Part shown: one piece after another, positions 17,686-29,521 of the stretch
Layout of the letters: each line of letters starts with the position of its first letter
Position numbering within the stretch: position 1 is the first letter of the stretch
Assembly (NCBI RefSeq): GCF_004362825.1
Contig: NZ_SNXZ01000008.1
Coordinates: 186,001-250,000, forward strand
Direction of reading: 5' to 3'
From: Labedaea rhizosphaerae
GTDB lineage: Bacteria > Actinomycetota > Actinomycetes > Mycobacteriales > Pseudonocardiaceae
DNA: 64,000 nt
Program-made: the position numbers and the translations under genes
The notes under the pieces: model-generated
What the model saw: the letters and a program-made list of their open reading frames with translations, nothing else
Database searches by the model: none
What the model was told of the DNA's origin: nothing

Positions 17686-19154
17686 CACCCCGCGCAGCGA
17701 ACTCGAACCGTGGACCGCTCAACCGCACCTCAGGGGAACGTGACGCAACCCAGCCACGGACGCCCGACCAACCGGAACCTTTCGCTCGCAACGCGACCAC
17801 TTCCGGAAAAGCCGGGGAGGCGGAGCTGTCCACCGCACGCGAACTCGGCGCCGAGGAGTTGCGCGCGCTCGTCGCGAAAAGCCTCGACCGCGCGCGCGAG
17901 CGCAGCACCCTGCTCACCGACGCCGTCGACGACGAAGACCTGGTGCGCCAGCACTCCAAGCTGATGTCCCCGCTGGTGTGGGACCTCGCCCACATCGGCA
18001 ACCAGGAAGAGCTCTGGCTGGTCCGCGACGTCGGCGGGCGCGAGCCGGTGCGCATCGACATCGACGAGTTGTACGACGCGTTCCAGCACCCGCGCGCCGA
18101 TCGGCCCCAGCTGCCGCTGCTGAACCCCACCGAGGCCCGCGCGTACGTGCGCGAGGTGCGGGACAAGGTGTACGACGTGTTGTCCGGCGCCCGGTTCGAG
18201 GGGCGGCGCCTGACCGAGAACGCCTTCGCCTTCGGCATGATCGTCCAGCACGAGCAGCAGCACGACGAGACCATGCTGGCCACCCACCAGTTGCGGGTCG
18301 GCGCGCCCGTCCTGCACGCGCCCGAGCCGCCGCCGGCCGCTCCGGTCGCGACGCCGGAGGTCTTGGTGCCCGCGGGGGAGTTCACCATGGGCACGGCCAC
18401 CGAACCGTGGGCGCTGGACAACGAGCGCACCGCGCACCAGGTGCACGTCGACGCGTTCTTCATCGACACGGTGCCGGTGACCAACGGCGCCTACTTCGAG
18501 TTCATCGCGGCGGGCGGCTACGACGACCCGCGGTGGTGGAGCGAGGCGGGCTGGGCCCACCGCGTCGAGGCGAAGCTCGAGGCGCCGCGGTTCTGGGCGC
18601 GGGACGGCGATCGCTGGGTGCGCACCCGGTTCGGCGTCGTGGAGCCGGTTCCGGCCGACGAACCCGTTGTGCACGTGTGCTTCTACGAGGCGCAAGCGTT
18701 CGCGGCGTGGGCCGGCAAGCGGTTGCCGACCGAGGCGGAGTGGGAGAAGGCCGCCCGGTTCGACCCCGCGTCCGGCCGCTCGCGCCGCTTCCCTTGGGGT
18801 GACGAGGATCCGACGCCCGAGCACGCCAACCTCGGTCAGCGTCACCTGCGGCCCGCGCCGGCCGGTGCGTACCCGCGTGGCGCGTCGGCGTTGGGCGTGC
18901 GGCAGCTGATCGGCGACGTGTGGGAGTGGACGGCGAGCGACTTCCTGCCGTACCCGGGGTTCGCCATGTTCCCGTACCCGGAGTACTCCGAGGTGTTCTT
19001 CGGCCCGGACTACAAGGTCCTGCGTGGTGGGTCGTTCGGTACCGACGAGTCGGTGGCGCGGGCGACGTTCCGCAACTGGGACTACCCGATCCGGCGGCAG
19101 ATCTTCGCCGGGTTCCGCTGCGCCCGCGACGCCCACCCGGAGGAGCTCGGCTGA
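17682..19154 (+). CDS. egtB: Hercynine oxygenase EgtB with repeat-derived N-terminal extension
   Basis: The 490-residue enzyme is the iron-dependent sulfoxide synthase joining gamma-Glu-Cys (or Cys) to hercynine. It has an N-terminal DinB-like domain with iron ligands H104 and H190-x3-H194-x-E196, and a C-terminal formylglycine-generating-enzyme-like domain (about 270-485, e.g. LPTEAEWEKAAR, LRGGSFGTDESVARATFRNW in part). Start ATG 17682 follows GGAGA and overlaps egtA. Residues about 18-49 are encoded by a repeat element, so the iron ligands sit about 53 positions later than in mycobacterial EgtB. The conserved protein begins near STARELGAEELRA. The stop overlaps the egtC start (TGATG). Confidence 0.95.
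   Translation: MTPRAANSNRGPLNRTSGERDATQPRTPDQPEPFARNATTSGKAGEAELSTARELGAEELRALVAKSLDRARERSTLLTDAVDDEDLVRQHSKLMSPLVWDLAHIGNQEELWLVRDVGGREPVRIDIDELYDAFQHPRADRPQLPLLNPTEARAYVREVRDKVYDVLSGARFEGRRLTENAFAFGMIVQHEQQHDETMLATHQLRVGAPVLHAPEPPPAAPVATPEVLVPAGEFTMGTATEPWALDNERTAHQVHVDAFFIDTVPVTNGAYFEFIAAGGYDDPRWWSEAGWAHRVEAKLEAPRFWARDGDRWVRTRFGVVEPVPADEPVVHVCFYEAQAFAAWAGKRLPTEAEWEKAARFDPASGRSRRFPWGDEDPTPEHANLGQRHLRPAPAGAYPRGASALGVRQLIGDVWEWTASDFLPYPGFAMFPYPEYSEVFFGPDYKVLRGGSFGTDESVARATFRNWDYPIRRQIFAGFRCARDAHPEELG
17733..17828 (+). repeat. Single repeat copy inserted in frame in the 5' end of egtB
   Basis: GGGGAACGTGACGCAACC (17733-17750) through GGAGGCGGAGCTG (17828) matches the long monomer of the array at 15838-16405, including ACGGACGCCC and CCACTTCCGGAAAA. 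It is oriented as in the array. It adds about 32 residues rich in Arg, Thr, Pro and Asp to EgtB. Because egtB stays open, the insertion kept the reading frame. Confidence 0.8.
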
Positions 19155-20872
19155 TGTGCCGCCACCTGGGGTACCTCGGCCCGCCCGTGCCGTTGGCGGA
19201 TCTTGTCCTGGATCGCCCGCACGCCTTGGTGCACCAGGCGTGGGCACCGGCGGACATGCGTCAGGGCGGCACGATCAACGTGGACGGGTTCGGCGTCGGC
19301 TGGTACGTGCCCGGCCGCGCCGAGCCGGTCCGCTACCGCCGTGCCGTTCCGATGTGGACGGACGAGTCGTTCCTGAGCATCGCCGCCGGCGTGTCCAGCG
19401 GTGCCGTGCTGGGTGCGATCCGGTCGGCGACCGTCGGCATGCCCGGCGGCGAGGACGCGTGCGCGCCGTTCGCCGACGGGCGCTGGCTCTTCAGCCACAA
19501 CGGGGTGATCCGCGGCTGGCCGTCGTCGGTCGAGTCGCTGGCCGCTCGGCTGCCGGTGGCCGATTTGCTGCGGTTGGCCGCACCGACCGACAGCGTGACG
19601 CTGTGGGCGTTGGTGCGCAACCGTTTGCAGTCCGGCATGAGCGCGGCCGACGCCGTCGCGGCCACGGTGGCCGAGGTCGGCGCCGCCGCGCCCGATTCGC
19701 GGCTGAACGTCATGCTGACCGACGGCACCGAGCTGGTCGCCACCACGTGGTGGCACTCGCTTTCCGTGCTGTGCACCGAAGATTCCGTGGTGGTCGCGTC
19801 CGAGCCCTGGGACGACGACCCCCGCTGGCAGTCCATCGACGACCGGCAGCTGGTCGTCGCGACCCTTCGGCCCGACGGTCCACATGTGACCGTCCGCCCC
19901 CTGAGGAGTTCCATGATCGAGGTCCACCTGCCGCCCGACCACGCCGCGCGGTCGCTGGCCGCCGACGTGCGCGCGGGCCTCACCGCGAGCCCGAAGACGT
20001 TGCCGCCCAAGTGGTTCTACGACGCGCGGGGCAGTGAGCTGTTCGAGCGGATCACCCGCCTCGAGGAGTACTACCCGACGCGGGCGGAGCGCGAGGTGCT
20101 CGCGGCGCGCGCGGCGGAGATCGCCTCCGCGTCGGACGCCCATACCCTGGTGGAGCTGGGTTCGGGCTCGTCGGAGAAGACCCGCTTGCTGCTGGATGCC
20201 TTGCGCGACAACGATTCGTTGCGTCAGATCGTCGTGCTCGACGTGTCCGAGACGGCCCTGCGCGATGCCTCCTCGGCGTTGCGCGACGAGTACCCGTCGG
20301 CCCAGGTACACGGCGTGGTCGGCGACTTCACCGAGCACCTGTCGCTGTTGCCCGGCGAGTCACCCCGGCTGGTCGCCTTCCTCGGCGGCACGATCGGCAA
20401 CCTGCTGCCCGCCGAGCGTGCGAAGTTCCTGTCGTCGGTGCGCGACGTGCTCAGCCCCGGCGACTCGTTCCTGCTCGGCACGGATCTGGTGAAGGACGAA
20501 CAGACCCTCGTCGCCGCCTACGACGACGCTTCCGGCGTGACGGCGGAGTTCAACCGCAACGTCCTGCACGTGCTGAACCGCGAGCTGAACGCCGACTTCG
20601 ACGTGGCCGCGTTCGAGCACGTGGCCCGCTGGAACGCTGACGAAGAGCGGATCGAGATGCGCCTGCGCGCCACCCGCGCGATGCGGGTCCACCTGCCCGG
20701 GGTGGACCTCGAGGTGTCGTTCGAGCAAGGGGAGGAACTGCTCACCGAGGTGTCGGCCAAGTTCCGCCGCGAGACCGTCGCCGCGGAGCTGACCGCCGCC
20801 GGTTTCGCGCTGCGCGAGTGGTGGACCGATTCCGAAGGCCGCTTCGCGGTTTCCCTGGCTTCGGCCGAATAG
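19154..20872 (+). CDS. egtC: EgtC-EgtD in one open frame (amidohydrolase EgtC fused to histidine methyltransferase EgtD)
   Basis: The ATG at 19154 opens a class II glutamine-amidotransferase-like domain (MCRHLGYLG, catalytic Cys2; FGVGWYVPG; FSHNGVIRGW; SEPWDD). It corresponds to EgtC, which removes glutamate from gamma-glutamyl-hercynylcysteine sulfoxide. The EgtC domain ends near residue 250, but there is no stop. The frame continues through the normal start of EgtD (ATG 19913, residue 254) to 20872, giving a 572-residue fusion. A TGA sits one frame off at 19902-19904, directly after a run of five C (19897-19901). One C fewer would restore separate genes. Either a true fusion, an assembly error, or a mutation with internal re-initiation is possible. 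Confidence 0.8.
   Translation: MCRHLGYLGPPVPLADLVLDRPHALVHQAWAPADMRQGGTINVDGFGVGWYVPGRAEPVRYRRAVPMWTDESFLSIAAGVSSGAVLGAIRSATVGMPGGEDACAPFADGRWLFSHNGVIRGWPSSVESLAARLPVADLLRLAAPTDSVTLWALVRNRLQSGMSAADAVAATVAEVGAAAPDSRLNVMLTDGTELVATTWWHSLSVLCTEDSVVVASEPWDDDPRWQSIDDRQLVVATLRPDGPHVTVRPLRSSMIEVHLPPDHAARSLAADVRAGLTASPKTLPPKWFYDARGSELFERITRLEEYYPTRAEREVLAARAAEIASASDAHTLVELGSGSSEKTRLLLDALRDNDSLRQIVVLDVSETALRDASSALRDEYPSAQVHGVVGDFTEHLSLLPGESPRLVAFLGGTIGNLLPAERAKFLSSVRDVLSPGDSFLLGTDLVKDEQTLVAAYDDASGVTAEFNRNVLHVLNRELNADFDVAAFEHVARWNADEERIEMRLRATRAMRVHLPGVDLEVSFEQGEELLTEVSAKFRRETVAAELTAAGFALREWWTDSEGRFAVSLASAE
19913..20872 (+). CDS. egtD: L-histidine N-alpha-methyltransferase EgtD (internal start within the fused frame)
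   Basis: The 319-residue EgtD part trimethylates histidine to hercynine with three S-adenosylmethionines, the first step of ergothioneine synthesis. Recognisable segments are TLPPKWFYDARGSELFE, YYPTRAERE, the SAM site LVELGSGSSEKTRLLLDAL, LVAFLGGTIGNLLP and FNRNVLHVLNRELNADFD. The ATG at 19913 has GAGGAG four bases upstream, so it could be made independently even if the egtC frame runs into it. No EgtE-type PLP lyase lies in the window; that last step must be encoded elsewhere or served by another lyase. Confidence 0.93.
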   Translation: MIEVHLPPDHAARSLAADVRAGLTASPKTLPPKWFYDARGSELFERITRLEEYYPTRAEREVLAARAAEIASASDAHTLVELGSGSSEKTRLLLDALRDNDSLRQIVVLDVSETALRDASSALRDEYPSAQVHGVVGDFTEHLSLLPGESPRLVAFLGGTIGNLLPAERAKFLSSVRDVLSPGDSFLLGTDLVKDEQTLVAAYDDASGVTAEFNRNVLHVLNRELNADFDVAAFEHVARWNADEERIEMRLRATRAMRVHLPGVDLEVSFEQGEELLTEVSAKFRRETVAAELTAAGFALREWWTDSEGRFAVSLASAE

Positions 20873-20986
20873 CGCAACCGGATCGTCCGGTCGACATTAA
20901 TTTGCATTTGTCCCATTGTCCGGGAGCCGGGCGGCGTTATCGTCGTCCGGCATTCGGTGCCCTTTCCCGTACCAGGAGGCAAGGCG

Positions 20987-21676
20987 ATGGGAATCATCCG
21001 AAGATCGGCCCTCGTGCTCGGCGCGGTCGTGGTGTGCGTGCTCGGGTTCGTCGCGCCGCAAGCACAAGCCGCCAAGCCCACGACGCTCACGGTGGGCAAC
21101 TTCTCCAGTTACGAATACCTGCCGACCTGCTCCAACACAGCGCCCTACCCGTGCGGGCCGACGGCGCTCAACCTGGAGTTCCGGATCTACACCAGCCGCA
21201 GCTACAACTACGCGATCACCGTCGGGTGGCAGATTTCCGGTGGCACCGCCACCCCGGGCGCCGACTTCACCGGTCCGACCAGCGGCACGGTCACCATCGC
21301 CGCCAACACCATCAACAACGCCGTGCAGATCCCGCTGGTCTACGACGGTGTCGGTGAGCCGACGGAGACGTTCCAGGTCCACCTCACCAGCGCCAGCGTG
21401 CCCGCCGACCTCAGCTCGGTCGGGACCGAGACGATCCTCGACGGCTCCCGCATCCCGGCCGACTGCTCGCTGAGCAAGACGTCTCCGGACCAGGAGTCCA
21501 TGACCTGCACCGGCCGCCCGGCGGGCCAGACCTGGTACCTGCTCGCCGAGTGTCACTACCCGTTGGGCGATCCCGAGATCCGCGGCAACGACGTGACCGG
21601 CAACGGCACATCGTCGGGTGTCTGCGGCTTCGGCACCACCACGTTGTACGGCGCCACCTTCCAGGTCATGCCCTGA
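20987..21676 (+). CDS. Secreted Calx-beta domain protein
   Basis: The start is ATG 20987, seven bases after a perfect AGGAGG; the in-frame extension to 20957 is rejected. The 229-residue product has a Sec signal peptide (MGIIRRSALVLGAVVVCVLG..QAQA). A domain with ISGGTATPGADFTG, GTVTIAANT and VYDGVGEPTETFQVHL follows, the pattern of Calx-beta repeats that bind Ca2+ or act in adhesion. A Cys-containing C-terminal part follows without a known match. AT-rich sequence (20893-20910) before it may be the promoter. It converges on the TauE gene with no gap between the stops. Confidence 0.82.
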   Translation: MGIIRRSALVLGAVVVCVLGFVAPQAQAAKPTTLTVGNFSSYEYLPTCSNTAPYPCGPTALNLEFRIYTSRSYNYAITVGWQISGGTATPGADFTGPTSGTVTIAANTINNAVQIPLVYDGVGEPTETFQVHLTSASVPADLSSVGTETILDGSRIPADCSLSKTSPDQESMTCTGRPAGQTWYLLAECHYPLGDPEIRGNDVTGNGTSSGVCGFGTTTLYGATFQVMP

Positions 21677-22393
21677 TCAGAGCACGCTCTTGCCGACGAG
21701 GACCACGGCTGCCAGGCCGGCGACCGCCAGGATGCCGGTCCGCAGCCGTGGCCCTTCGACGAACTTGCGCAACGGGCTCGACAGCAGGAAACCCACGGCC
21801 ATGAACGGGACCAGCAGCAGCGCGATCCACAGGTGCTCGACCTTCACCTCGCCTACCACGAGCAGGGTCACCAGCGACGACACCGAGGACAGCAGGAAGT
21901 ACACGCCGAGCGTCGCGCGCACGGTCGGCCCTTCTTCGTTCTGGTACAGCAACGCGATCGGCGGCCCGCCGATCGCGGACGTGGTGCCGAACGCGCCGCT
22001 GGCGGTCCCGGCCACCACCAGGCTGTGACGGTTCAGCTTGGGCGTCCACGTGATCAGCGACAGCCCGACGCACACCAGCACCGAGAGCCCGACGGCGAGG
22101 TTGAAGCCGCGGGCCGGCAGCAGCGCGATCGCCAGCACGCCGAGGATGTTGCCCGGGATCCGGCCACCCAGCGCCCACCAGACGTTGCGCCACTCGATGT
22201 GACCGCGTTCGCGGGTCGCGGACATCACCGCGTTGCCGCACGCCACCAACAGCAGCGGCACCGGCACCAGGGCCGGGTCGATCAACGCCATCAGCGGGCC
22301 CGCGAGCAGATTCAGCCCGTAGCCGACGACACCCTGCACGAGCGCGCCCGCCAGCATGATCAAGCCGGCCACGAGCAACAACTGCACGCTCAC
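21677..22393 (-). CDS. TauE/SafE family anion permease
   Basis: The start is GTG 22393 behind GAAGGGG. The 238-residue protein has about eight hydrophobic helices and the TauE/SafE pattern VQGVVGYGLNLLAGPLMALI near the N-terminus and SGAFGTTSAIGGPPIALLY in the middle (each given as a fragment of the motif). The family transports sulfite, sulfoacetate or similar anions, mostly outward. It lies downstream of acn on the same strand, but a strong hairpin separates them. The substrate is not deducible. Confidence 0.85.
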   Translation of the reverse strand: MSVQLLLVAGLIMLAGALVQGVVGYGLNLLAGPLMALIDPALVPVPLLLVACGNAVMSATRERGHIEWRNVWWALGGRIPGNILGVLAIALLPARGFNLAVGLSVLVCVGLSLITWTPKLNRHSLVVAGTASGAFGTTSAIGGPPIALLYQNEEGPTVRATLGVYFLLSSVSSLVTLLVVGEVKVEHLWIALLLVPFMAVGFLLSSPLRKFVEGPRLRTGILAVAGLAAVVLVGKSVL

Positions 22394-22417
22394 GCAAACC
22401 CCTTCCGGACATGACAA

Positions 22418-22445
22418 CGGGGCCGCCCGAAACCGGACGGCCCCG
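22418..22445 (-). terminator. Terminator hairpin after acn
   Basis: CGGGGCCG (22418-22425) pairs perfectly with CGGCCCCG (22438-22445), and the stem can extend inward by CC/GG. It lies 16 bp after the acn stop codon and before the TauE gene. It is the likely end of the acn transcript. Confidence 0.7.
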
Positions 22446-22460
22446 CTGGTCGAACCACCG

Positions 22461-25280
<2,820 letters not shown>

Positions 25281-25364
25281 TTCCAACTCCAGCTTGGTGA
25301 AAGTCAGTTCGTGGGCGAGTCTCGCGCATCCCCTCCAGGTCCGCAGTCGCGCCCTTGCGTTTAA

Positions 25365-25380
25365 CAGTACGCTTGTCCTG
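25365..25380. promoter_or_regulatory. AcnR-like operator upstream of acn
   Basis: CAGTACGCTTGTCCTG matches the AcnR consensus CAGNACnnncGTACTG at all left half-site bases and five of six in the right (GTCCTG for GTACTG). It lies 85 bp upstream of the acn start codon, in the acn/ABC-transporter divergent region. Consensus knowledge comes from Corynebacterium glutamicum AcnR. Confidence 0.7.
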
Positions 25381-25467
25381 TATTCGGCTTCAACCCGGGG
25401 CGCGACGCCCGGGTGAGGGCACCGGTACGGTGTCGTGCGCGGATCGGGGCGGTGGACGGGGTGATCG

Positions 25468-26286
25468 ATGATCGCGCTGGAACAGGTGGCCAAGCGATAT
25501 GGCCGGGGCGCTCCCGTCGTGTCGGGGATCGATCTTGAGCTGGCCGACGGGGAGATCGTCGTCCTGGCCGGCGCCAACGGTTCCGGCAAGTCGACGGTGT
25601 TGCGGATGGTCGCGGGCCTGACCAAGCCGAGCGCCGGCAAGATCACGGGGATCCCGCCCTCGGTGAGCTACCTGCCCGAGTCGTTCCCCTCCGGGTTGCG
25701 CATCACCGCCGACGAATACCTCAAGGCGATGGCCGCGATCCGCGGCGCCGACGTGACAAAGGTCGACGACCTGCTCGCCGAACTCCGCTTCACCGGTGAC
25801 CGGACCCAGCCGATGGGTGCGCTCTCCAAGGGCAACGCGCAGAAGATCGGCCTCGCGCAGGCGTTCCTCGCCGACTCGGGGCCGATGGTGCTCGACGAGC
25901 CGTGGTCCGGGCTCGACCAGCTGGCCAGCGACCGGCTCGGCCCGCTGCTGCTGGCCGAGGCCAAGCGCGACCGGGTCATCCTGCTGACCGACCACGGCGG
26001 GTTCGCCCACCGCATCGAAGGCGTCCGCGCCTTACGCCTGCGCGACGGTGAACTCGTGCCGGACGAGGGGTCCGGCGCCGCGATGCTGGTGGAGCTGCGC
26101 TGCCCGCCGGGCGTGCGCGGCAAGATCAAGAGGATGCTGGGTGTCCAGTCCTCGCAGTCCGACGACAGCATCCTGTCGGTGCGGGTGGCGCAGGAGCAGT
26201 GCGACCGGCTGCTGCTCGCGGTGCTCGGGGCGGGCTGCTCGGTGGTCGCGGTGCACCCGGCGGGCACGACGGTGAGGCGGCCGTGA
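25468..26286 (+). CDS. ABC transporter ATP-binding protein
   Basis: The 272-residue ATPase has Walker [10 protein letters not shown] (about residues 34-42), a divergent signature [15 protein letters not shown], Walker [12 protein letters not shown] and a switch His in LLTDHGG. A C-terminal extension of about 70 residues follows. The ATG at 25468 is preceded by GGACGGGG. It is divergent from acn and its stop overlaps the start of the following membrane protein (GTGA), so the two form one two-component exporter. The substrate is unknown. Confidence 0.9.
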   Translation: MIALEQVAKRYGRGAPVVSGIDLELADGEIVVLAGANGSGKSTVLRMVAGLTKPSAGKITGIPPSVSYLPESFPSGLRITADEYLKAMAAIRGADVTKVDDLLAELRFTGDRTQPMGALSKGNAQKIGLAQAFLADSGPMVLDEPWSGLDQLASDRLGPLLLAEAKRDRVILLTDHGGFAHRIEGVRALRLRDGELVPDEGSGAAMLVELRCPPGVRGKIKRMLGVQSSQSDDSILSVRVAQEQCDRLLLAVLGAGCSVVAVHPAGTTVRRP

Positions 26287-26954
26287 CCACGATGACCCCA
26301 CTGCTGAACTACCTGGCCAAGGACATCGCGCGCTCGCAGCGCTACATCCCGCCGGTGCTGGCCTACCTGCTCGTGGCCGCCGTGGTGTTCGGCGGCGACC
26401 CGGGCCCGGCCCTGCCCGCGTACTCGATCGTCGCGGTGATGATCTACCCCGTCGGCGCCTGGCTGGCCGTGACCTGTGCCAACGCCGAGGACCCCATGCT
26501 GCGCACGGTGACCGTGGTGACCGCCGGCGGCTGGCTGCGCGTCGGCGCGGCCGTCACGGGGCTCGCGTGCACGATCGTCGTGGTGCTCACCGTGCTCGGC
26601 AGCGTGATCCCGGCGATCGTCCACGGCTATTCGGTGACCGAGATCGCGACGGGCGCGAGCGCCCAGTTGATCACCGGACTGGCCGGCGTCGTGCTCGGCG
26701 TGCTGTGCGGGCGGCCGGTGGTGCGCAAGATCGGCATCTCGGCGCTGGCCGTGATCGTCGTCGTGCTGGTGACGTTCGCGGCGGGCAAGGTCCCGCCGGT
26801 CGGCGCCGTGATCGGCCTGCTGTCCCAGTCCGACCACGGCATCGCGGCCAGCCAGCACCCGGGCTGGGTGCTCGGCGGCGACCTCGCGATCGTCTTGGTG
26901 CTGCTCGTCGGTGCCACCTGGCTCGCGGCCGAAATCGGCCGCAGGAGGGACTAG
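26283..26954 (+). CDS. ABC transporter membrane subunit
   Basis: The 223-residue protein starts with GTG 26283 overlapping the ATPase stop. It has six hydrophobic segments (beginning near YIPPVLAYLLVAAVVFGG and ending near AIVLVLLVGATWLAA). It lacks binding-protein-dependent permease motifs and belongs to the ABC-2-like small permeases. It certainly works with the preceding ATPase. The substrate is unknown. Confidence 0.82.
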   Translation: MTTMTPLLNYLAKDIARSQRYIPPVLAYLLVAAVVFGGDPGPALPAYSIVAVMIYPVGAWLAVTCANAEDPMLRTVTVVTAGGWLRVGAAVTGLACTIVVVLTVLGSVIPAIVHGYSVTEIATGASAQLITGLAGVVLGVLCGRPVVRKIGISALAVIVVVLVTFAAGKVPPVGAVIGLLSQSDHGIAASQHPGWVLGGDLAIVLVLLVGATWLAAEIGRRRD

Positions 26955-26956
26955 TC

Positions 26957-27322
26957 ATGCTCCACCACGTCCAGGTGGCCGGGCCCGAGGGCTGCGAGCA
27001 GTGGATGCGGGAGTTCTACACCGGCGTGCTCGGCTGGGCCGAGCTGCCGAAGCCGCCACTGCTGGCCAAGCGCGGTGGCTGCTGGTTCGCCGTGCCCGGG
27101 CACGGCGGCCCGGACGCCGAACTGCACGTGGGCATCGAGGACGACTTCCGTCCCGCCCGCAAAGCCCACCCCGCGTTCGTGGTGGACGTCGACGCGCTCG
27201 CGGCGAAGCTCGACGCGGCGGGTCACCCGGTGACCTGGGCGGATCCGGCGGAGATCCCGGGCCGGCGACGCTTCCACGTCGCCGACCCGGTCGGCAACCG
27301 CCTGGAGTTCCTGGAGGGCTAG
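26957..27322 (+). CDS. VOC (glyoxalase/bleomycin-resistance-like) protein
   Basis: The 121-residue protein starts at ATG 26957 with GGAGGG seven bases upstream. It has the vicinal-oxygen-chelate pattern: [40 protein letters not shown] and [14 protein letters not shown]. Such proteins bind metals or small ligands; the specific activity is not predictable. It follows the ABC permease after two bases but probably only shares its transcript. Its stop overlaps the convergent gene by four bases (CTAG). Confidence 0.85.
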   Translation: MLHHVQVAGPEGCEQWMREFYTGVLGWAELPKPPLLAKRGGCWFAVPGHGGPDAELHVGIEDDFRPARKAHPAFVVDVDALAAKLDAAGHPVTWADPAEIPGRRRFHVADPVGNRLEFLEG

Positions 27323-28842
27323 CGGGCCATCTCCAGCAGTGCGAGCACGTCCTCGGGGGTCAGGCTGCGCAGTGCGGTCAGCTCGAGCTCGCCGAACGAG
27401 CGGAACGGGCTGAAGTACCACTTGCCGTCCACCTGCGTGGTGACCACGCCGATGCCGTTCTTCAGCAACCCGCCGACCAGGTGCTGCAACGCGGCCTGCA
27501 CCTGCGGTGGCATCGAGCTGCCGGAGATCTGGTCGGTCAGGTCGGCGACGCACATCTTCTTGCTCTGACCCTCACCGGTCAGCTGGAAGCAGTCGCCCTG
27601 CCGCTCGATGGCGTAGGTCTGGCCGTTGGGCGCCTGCACGGTGAGCTTGCGCAGCGTGACCTTCGTGCCGCCGGTGACCTGCGACGCGTCGGTCTCCAGC
27701 GTGGTGATCTTGGCGCCGGTCGGCCGGGCCGGGCCGATCTTGTCGACGAGCACCGGGCCCGCGTCGTGCAGCGCGCCGAGCTCGTCCGGCGGCAGCAACG
27801 CGATCATCTTGGCGACGTCGCGGTCCACCGCGGCCTGCGCGAACTGCTGCACGGCCTCGTTCGGGCTTGCCGCGCCCTGGGCCGCGATGCCTTGCTTCGG
27901 CCACGCCTCGTGGGCGTCCTGCAGCGCGTAGTCCGCGACCGTGTAGAGCACGCTCGGGTACCACTGGCCGCCGACGTTCACCGTGGCGATCCGCACCGGC
28001 TCGCCGTGGTTCTCCTCCTGGATCTCCTTGGCGATGTCGATGGTCTGCGACTTCGGCGCCTTGTCGCTCACGTCGAGGTGCGCGGCCTCGAGGAACTGCT
28101 TGGTCAGCGGGATCTTCGAGAAGTCGGTGTTGACCGTGACCGTGCCCGCGACCAGCTTGGTGATGGTCACGTGGTCGTTGACCCGCTCGGCGTTCGCGTC
28201 GTCGAACTTGAGGGCCTTGGTGGTGATCTCGAAGCCGCCGACGTCCTCGGGCTGGGCGTCGCCGTTGAGCACCTGCAGCCGCTTGAGCTCGCTGACGGTG
28301 TCGTTGAGCTGGTCGCGCACGAAGTTCGCCTCGGCGGGCACCAGCGTGGTCGCGAGACCCGCGATGTCACCCTTGCCCAGCGTGCTGACCAGGTTCATGG
28401 CCGCCGCCGTCGGGTTCGGCGCGCCGACCGGCACCGGCTCCGAGCTGTTGTTCAGCGCGACGACCGTGACCGTGGCGCCGACCGCGACCGCCACGACCGC
28501 CGCCGCCACGCCGATGACCAGGCCCTTGCGCTTGCGCGGGCCCGGCTGAGGCGCCGGGTAGCCGTAGCCCTGCTGGCCGAGCGGCTGCGGCCCGGTCGGC
28601 GGGTAGACCGGCTGTGAGCCGGTCTGGGGGAACGCCTGCTGGGGCCCGGTCTGGGGAAAGGCCTGCGTCGGCTGCGGACCGGTCTGCGGGTAGCCCTGCT
28701 GTGGGTAACCCTGCGGGTACCCCGCTTGCTGCGGGTAGCCGGGCTGCTGCGGGTAGCCCTGCTGGGGGTAACCGCCGCCTTGCCCGTGGTTCTCGGGGCC
28801 GGTCGGCGGCCATTGCCCGCCCTGGCCTGGTGGGTAGGTCAC
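27319..28842 (-). CDS. Membrane-anchored protein with Pro/Gln/Tyr-rich cytoplasmic tail
   Basis: The 507-residue protein has an N-terminal 100-residue tail of repeated PQQGYPQ and PQTGPQ units. A transmembrane helix follows at about 108-130 ([24 protein letters not shown] in part). A roughly 370-residue extracellular region comes next, with two duplicated halves, each ending in a WYFSP- or WYPSVLY-type strand. Similar proteins in actinomycetes are unannotated or mislabelled FliL-like. The GTG start overlaps the stop of the upstream membrane-protein gene, so the two are co-translated. The function is unknown; a cell-envelope role is likely. Confidence 0.72.
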   Translation of the reverse strand: MTYPPGQGGQWPPTGPENHGQGGGYPQQGYPQQPGYPQQAGYPQGYPQQGYPQTGPQPTQAFPQTGPQQAFPQTGSQPVYPPTGPQPLGQQGYGYPAPQPGPRKRKGLVIGVAAAVVAVAVGATVTVVALNNSSEPVPVGAPNPTAAAMNLVSTLGKGDIAGLATTLVPAEANFVRDQLNDTVSELKRLQVLNGDAQPEDVGGFEITTKALKFDDANAERVNDHVTITKLVAGTVTVNTDFSKIPLTKQFLEAAHLDVSDKAPKSQTIDIAKEIQEENHGEPVRIATVNVGGQWYPSVLYTVADYALQDAHEAWPKQGIAAQGAASPNEAVQQFAQAAVDRDVAKMIALLPPDELGALHDAGPVLVDKIGPARPTGAKITTLETDASQVTGGTKVTLRKLTVQAPNGQTYAIERQGDCFQLTGEGQSKKMCVADLTDQISGSSMPPQVQAALQHLVGGLLKNGIGVVTTQVDGKWYFSPFRSFGELELTALRSLTPEDVLALLEMAR

Positions 28843-29333
28843 GGTGTCCCTCCGGTTGTGTTCGCGGTGCTGGTGCTGTGGTGCTTCCCGGGGCCGGCGA
28901 GGACGCCGATCGCGCCGAGCAGGACCAGGGCCGAACCGGTCAACGTGACCGCCGGACCGGTGCCTGCCACACCCAGCAACCCCCCATCATCGACTTGGAC
29001 GACGGCGACCGTCGCCACGGTTCCCGTCAATACCGCCAAAACGCCCGCCACGCAGGCGGCGGTCCGGCGCAGTCCCAGGGCGTAGGCCACCACACAGAGT
29101 GTTATCGCCGGGGTGAGCCCGACCCATACGGTCAACAGGGGGTCGAACGGGCTGCCGTCGAGCAGCCGGTAGAAGCGGATCAGCCCGATCGCCTGGTAGC
29201 TGTCGCGGCGCGTGCTGCCCGAGCGGAACCAGGGCAGGAAGGTGCCGACGACGATCAGCACCACGCCGAGGCCCCCGAACCCGGCGCCGGCCACCGGCAG
29301 CAGCGCGCGGGGAGATCGCTTCACCTGACCCAT
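28839..29333 (-). CDS. Four-helix membrane protein of unknown function
   Basis: The ATG at 29333 ([13 protein letters not shown]) gives 164 residues with four hydrophobic helices: about 14-33, 70-90, 96-117 and 128-150. No motif is recognised. It is the first gene of a two-gene leftward unit with the Pro/Gln-rich protein, overlapping it by four bases. It is divergent from the NlpC/P60 hydrolase gene, with about 190 bp between their starts. Confidence 0.7.
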   Translation of the reverse strand: MGQVKRSPRALLPVAGAGFGGLGVVLIVVGTFLPWFRSGSTRRDSYQAIGLIRFYRLLDGSPFDPLLTVWVGLTPAITLCVVAYALGLRRTAACVAGVLAVLTGTVATVAVVQVDDGGLLGVAGTGPAVTLTGSALVLLGAIGVLAGPGKHHSTSTANTTGGTP

Positions 29334-29521
29334 CGTGGCAGCACTCTCGGCGATCAGAGGCCGTTTTCCACGGAACAAGTGGGCCCATAGGGGTGAAAGT
29401 TGACCACGTTACGTAAGTTTCTGGTGTTGCAGCTGGTCTGCACGTGTCCAAAGTGGCACAGTCGCATATGGACACGACGCGCACCGGCGTGGGGAGCGGC
29501 CTGGTGCTGGGAGGTGAGGTC

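Noticed and set aside
20873-20986. egtE downstream of egtD
   Set aside because: The next gene encodes a secreted Calx-beta protein; no PLP enzyme lies in the window.
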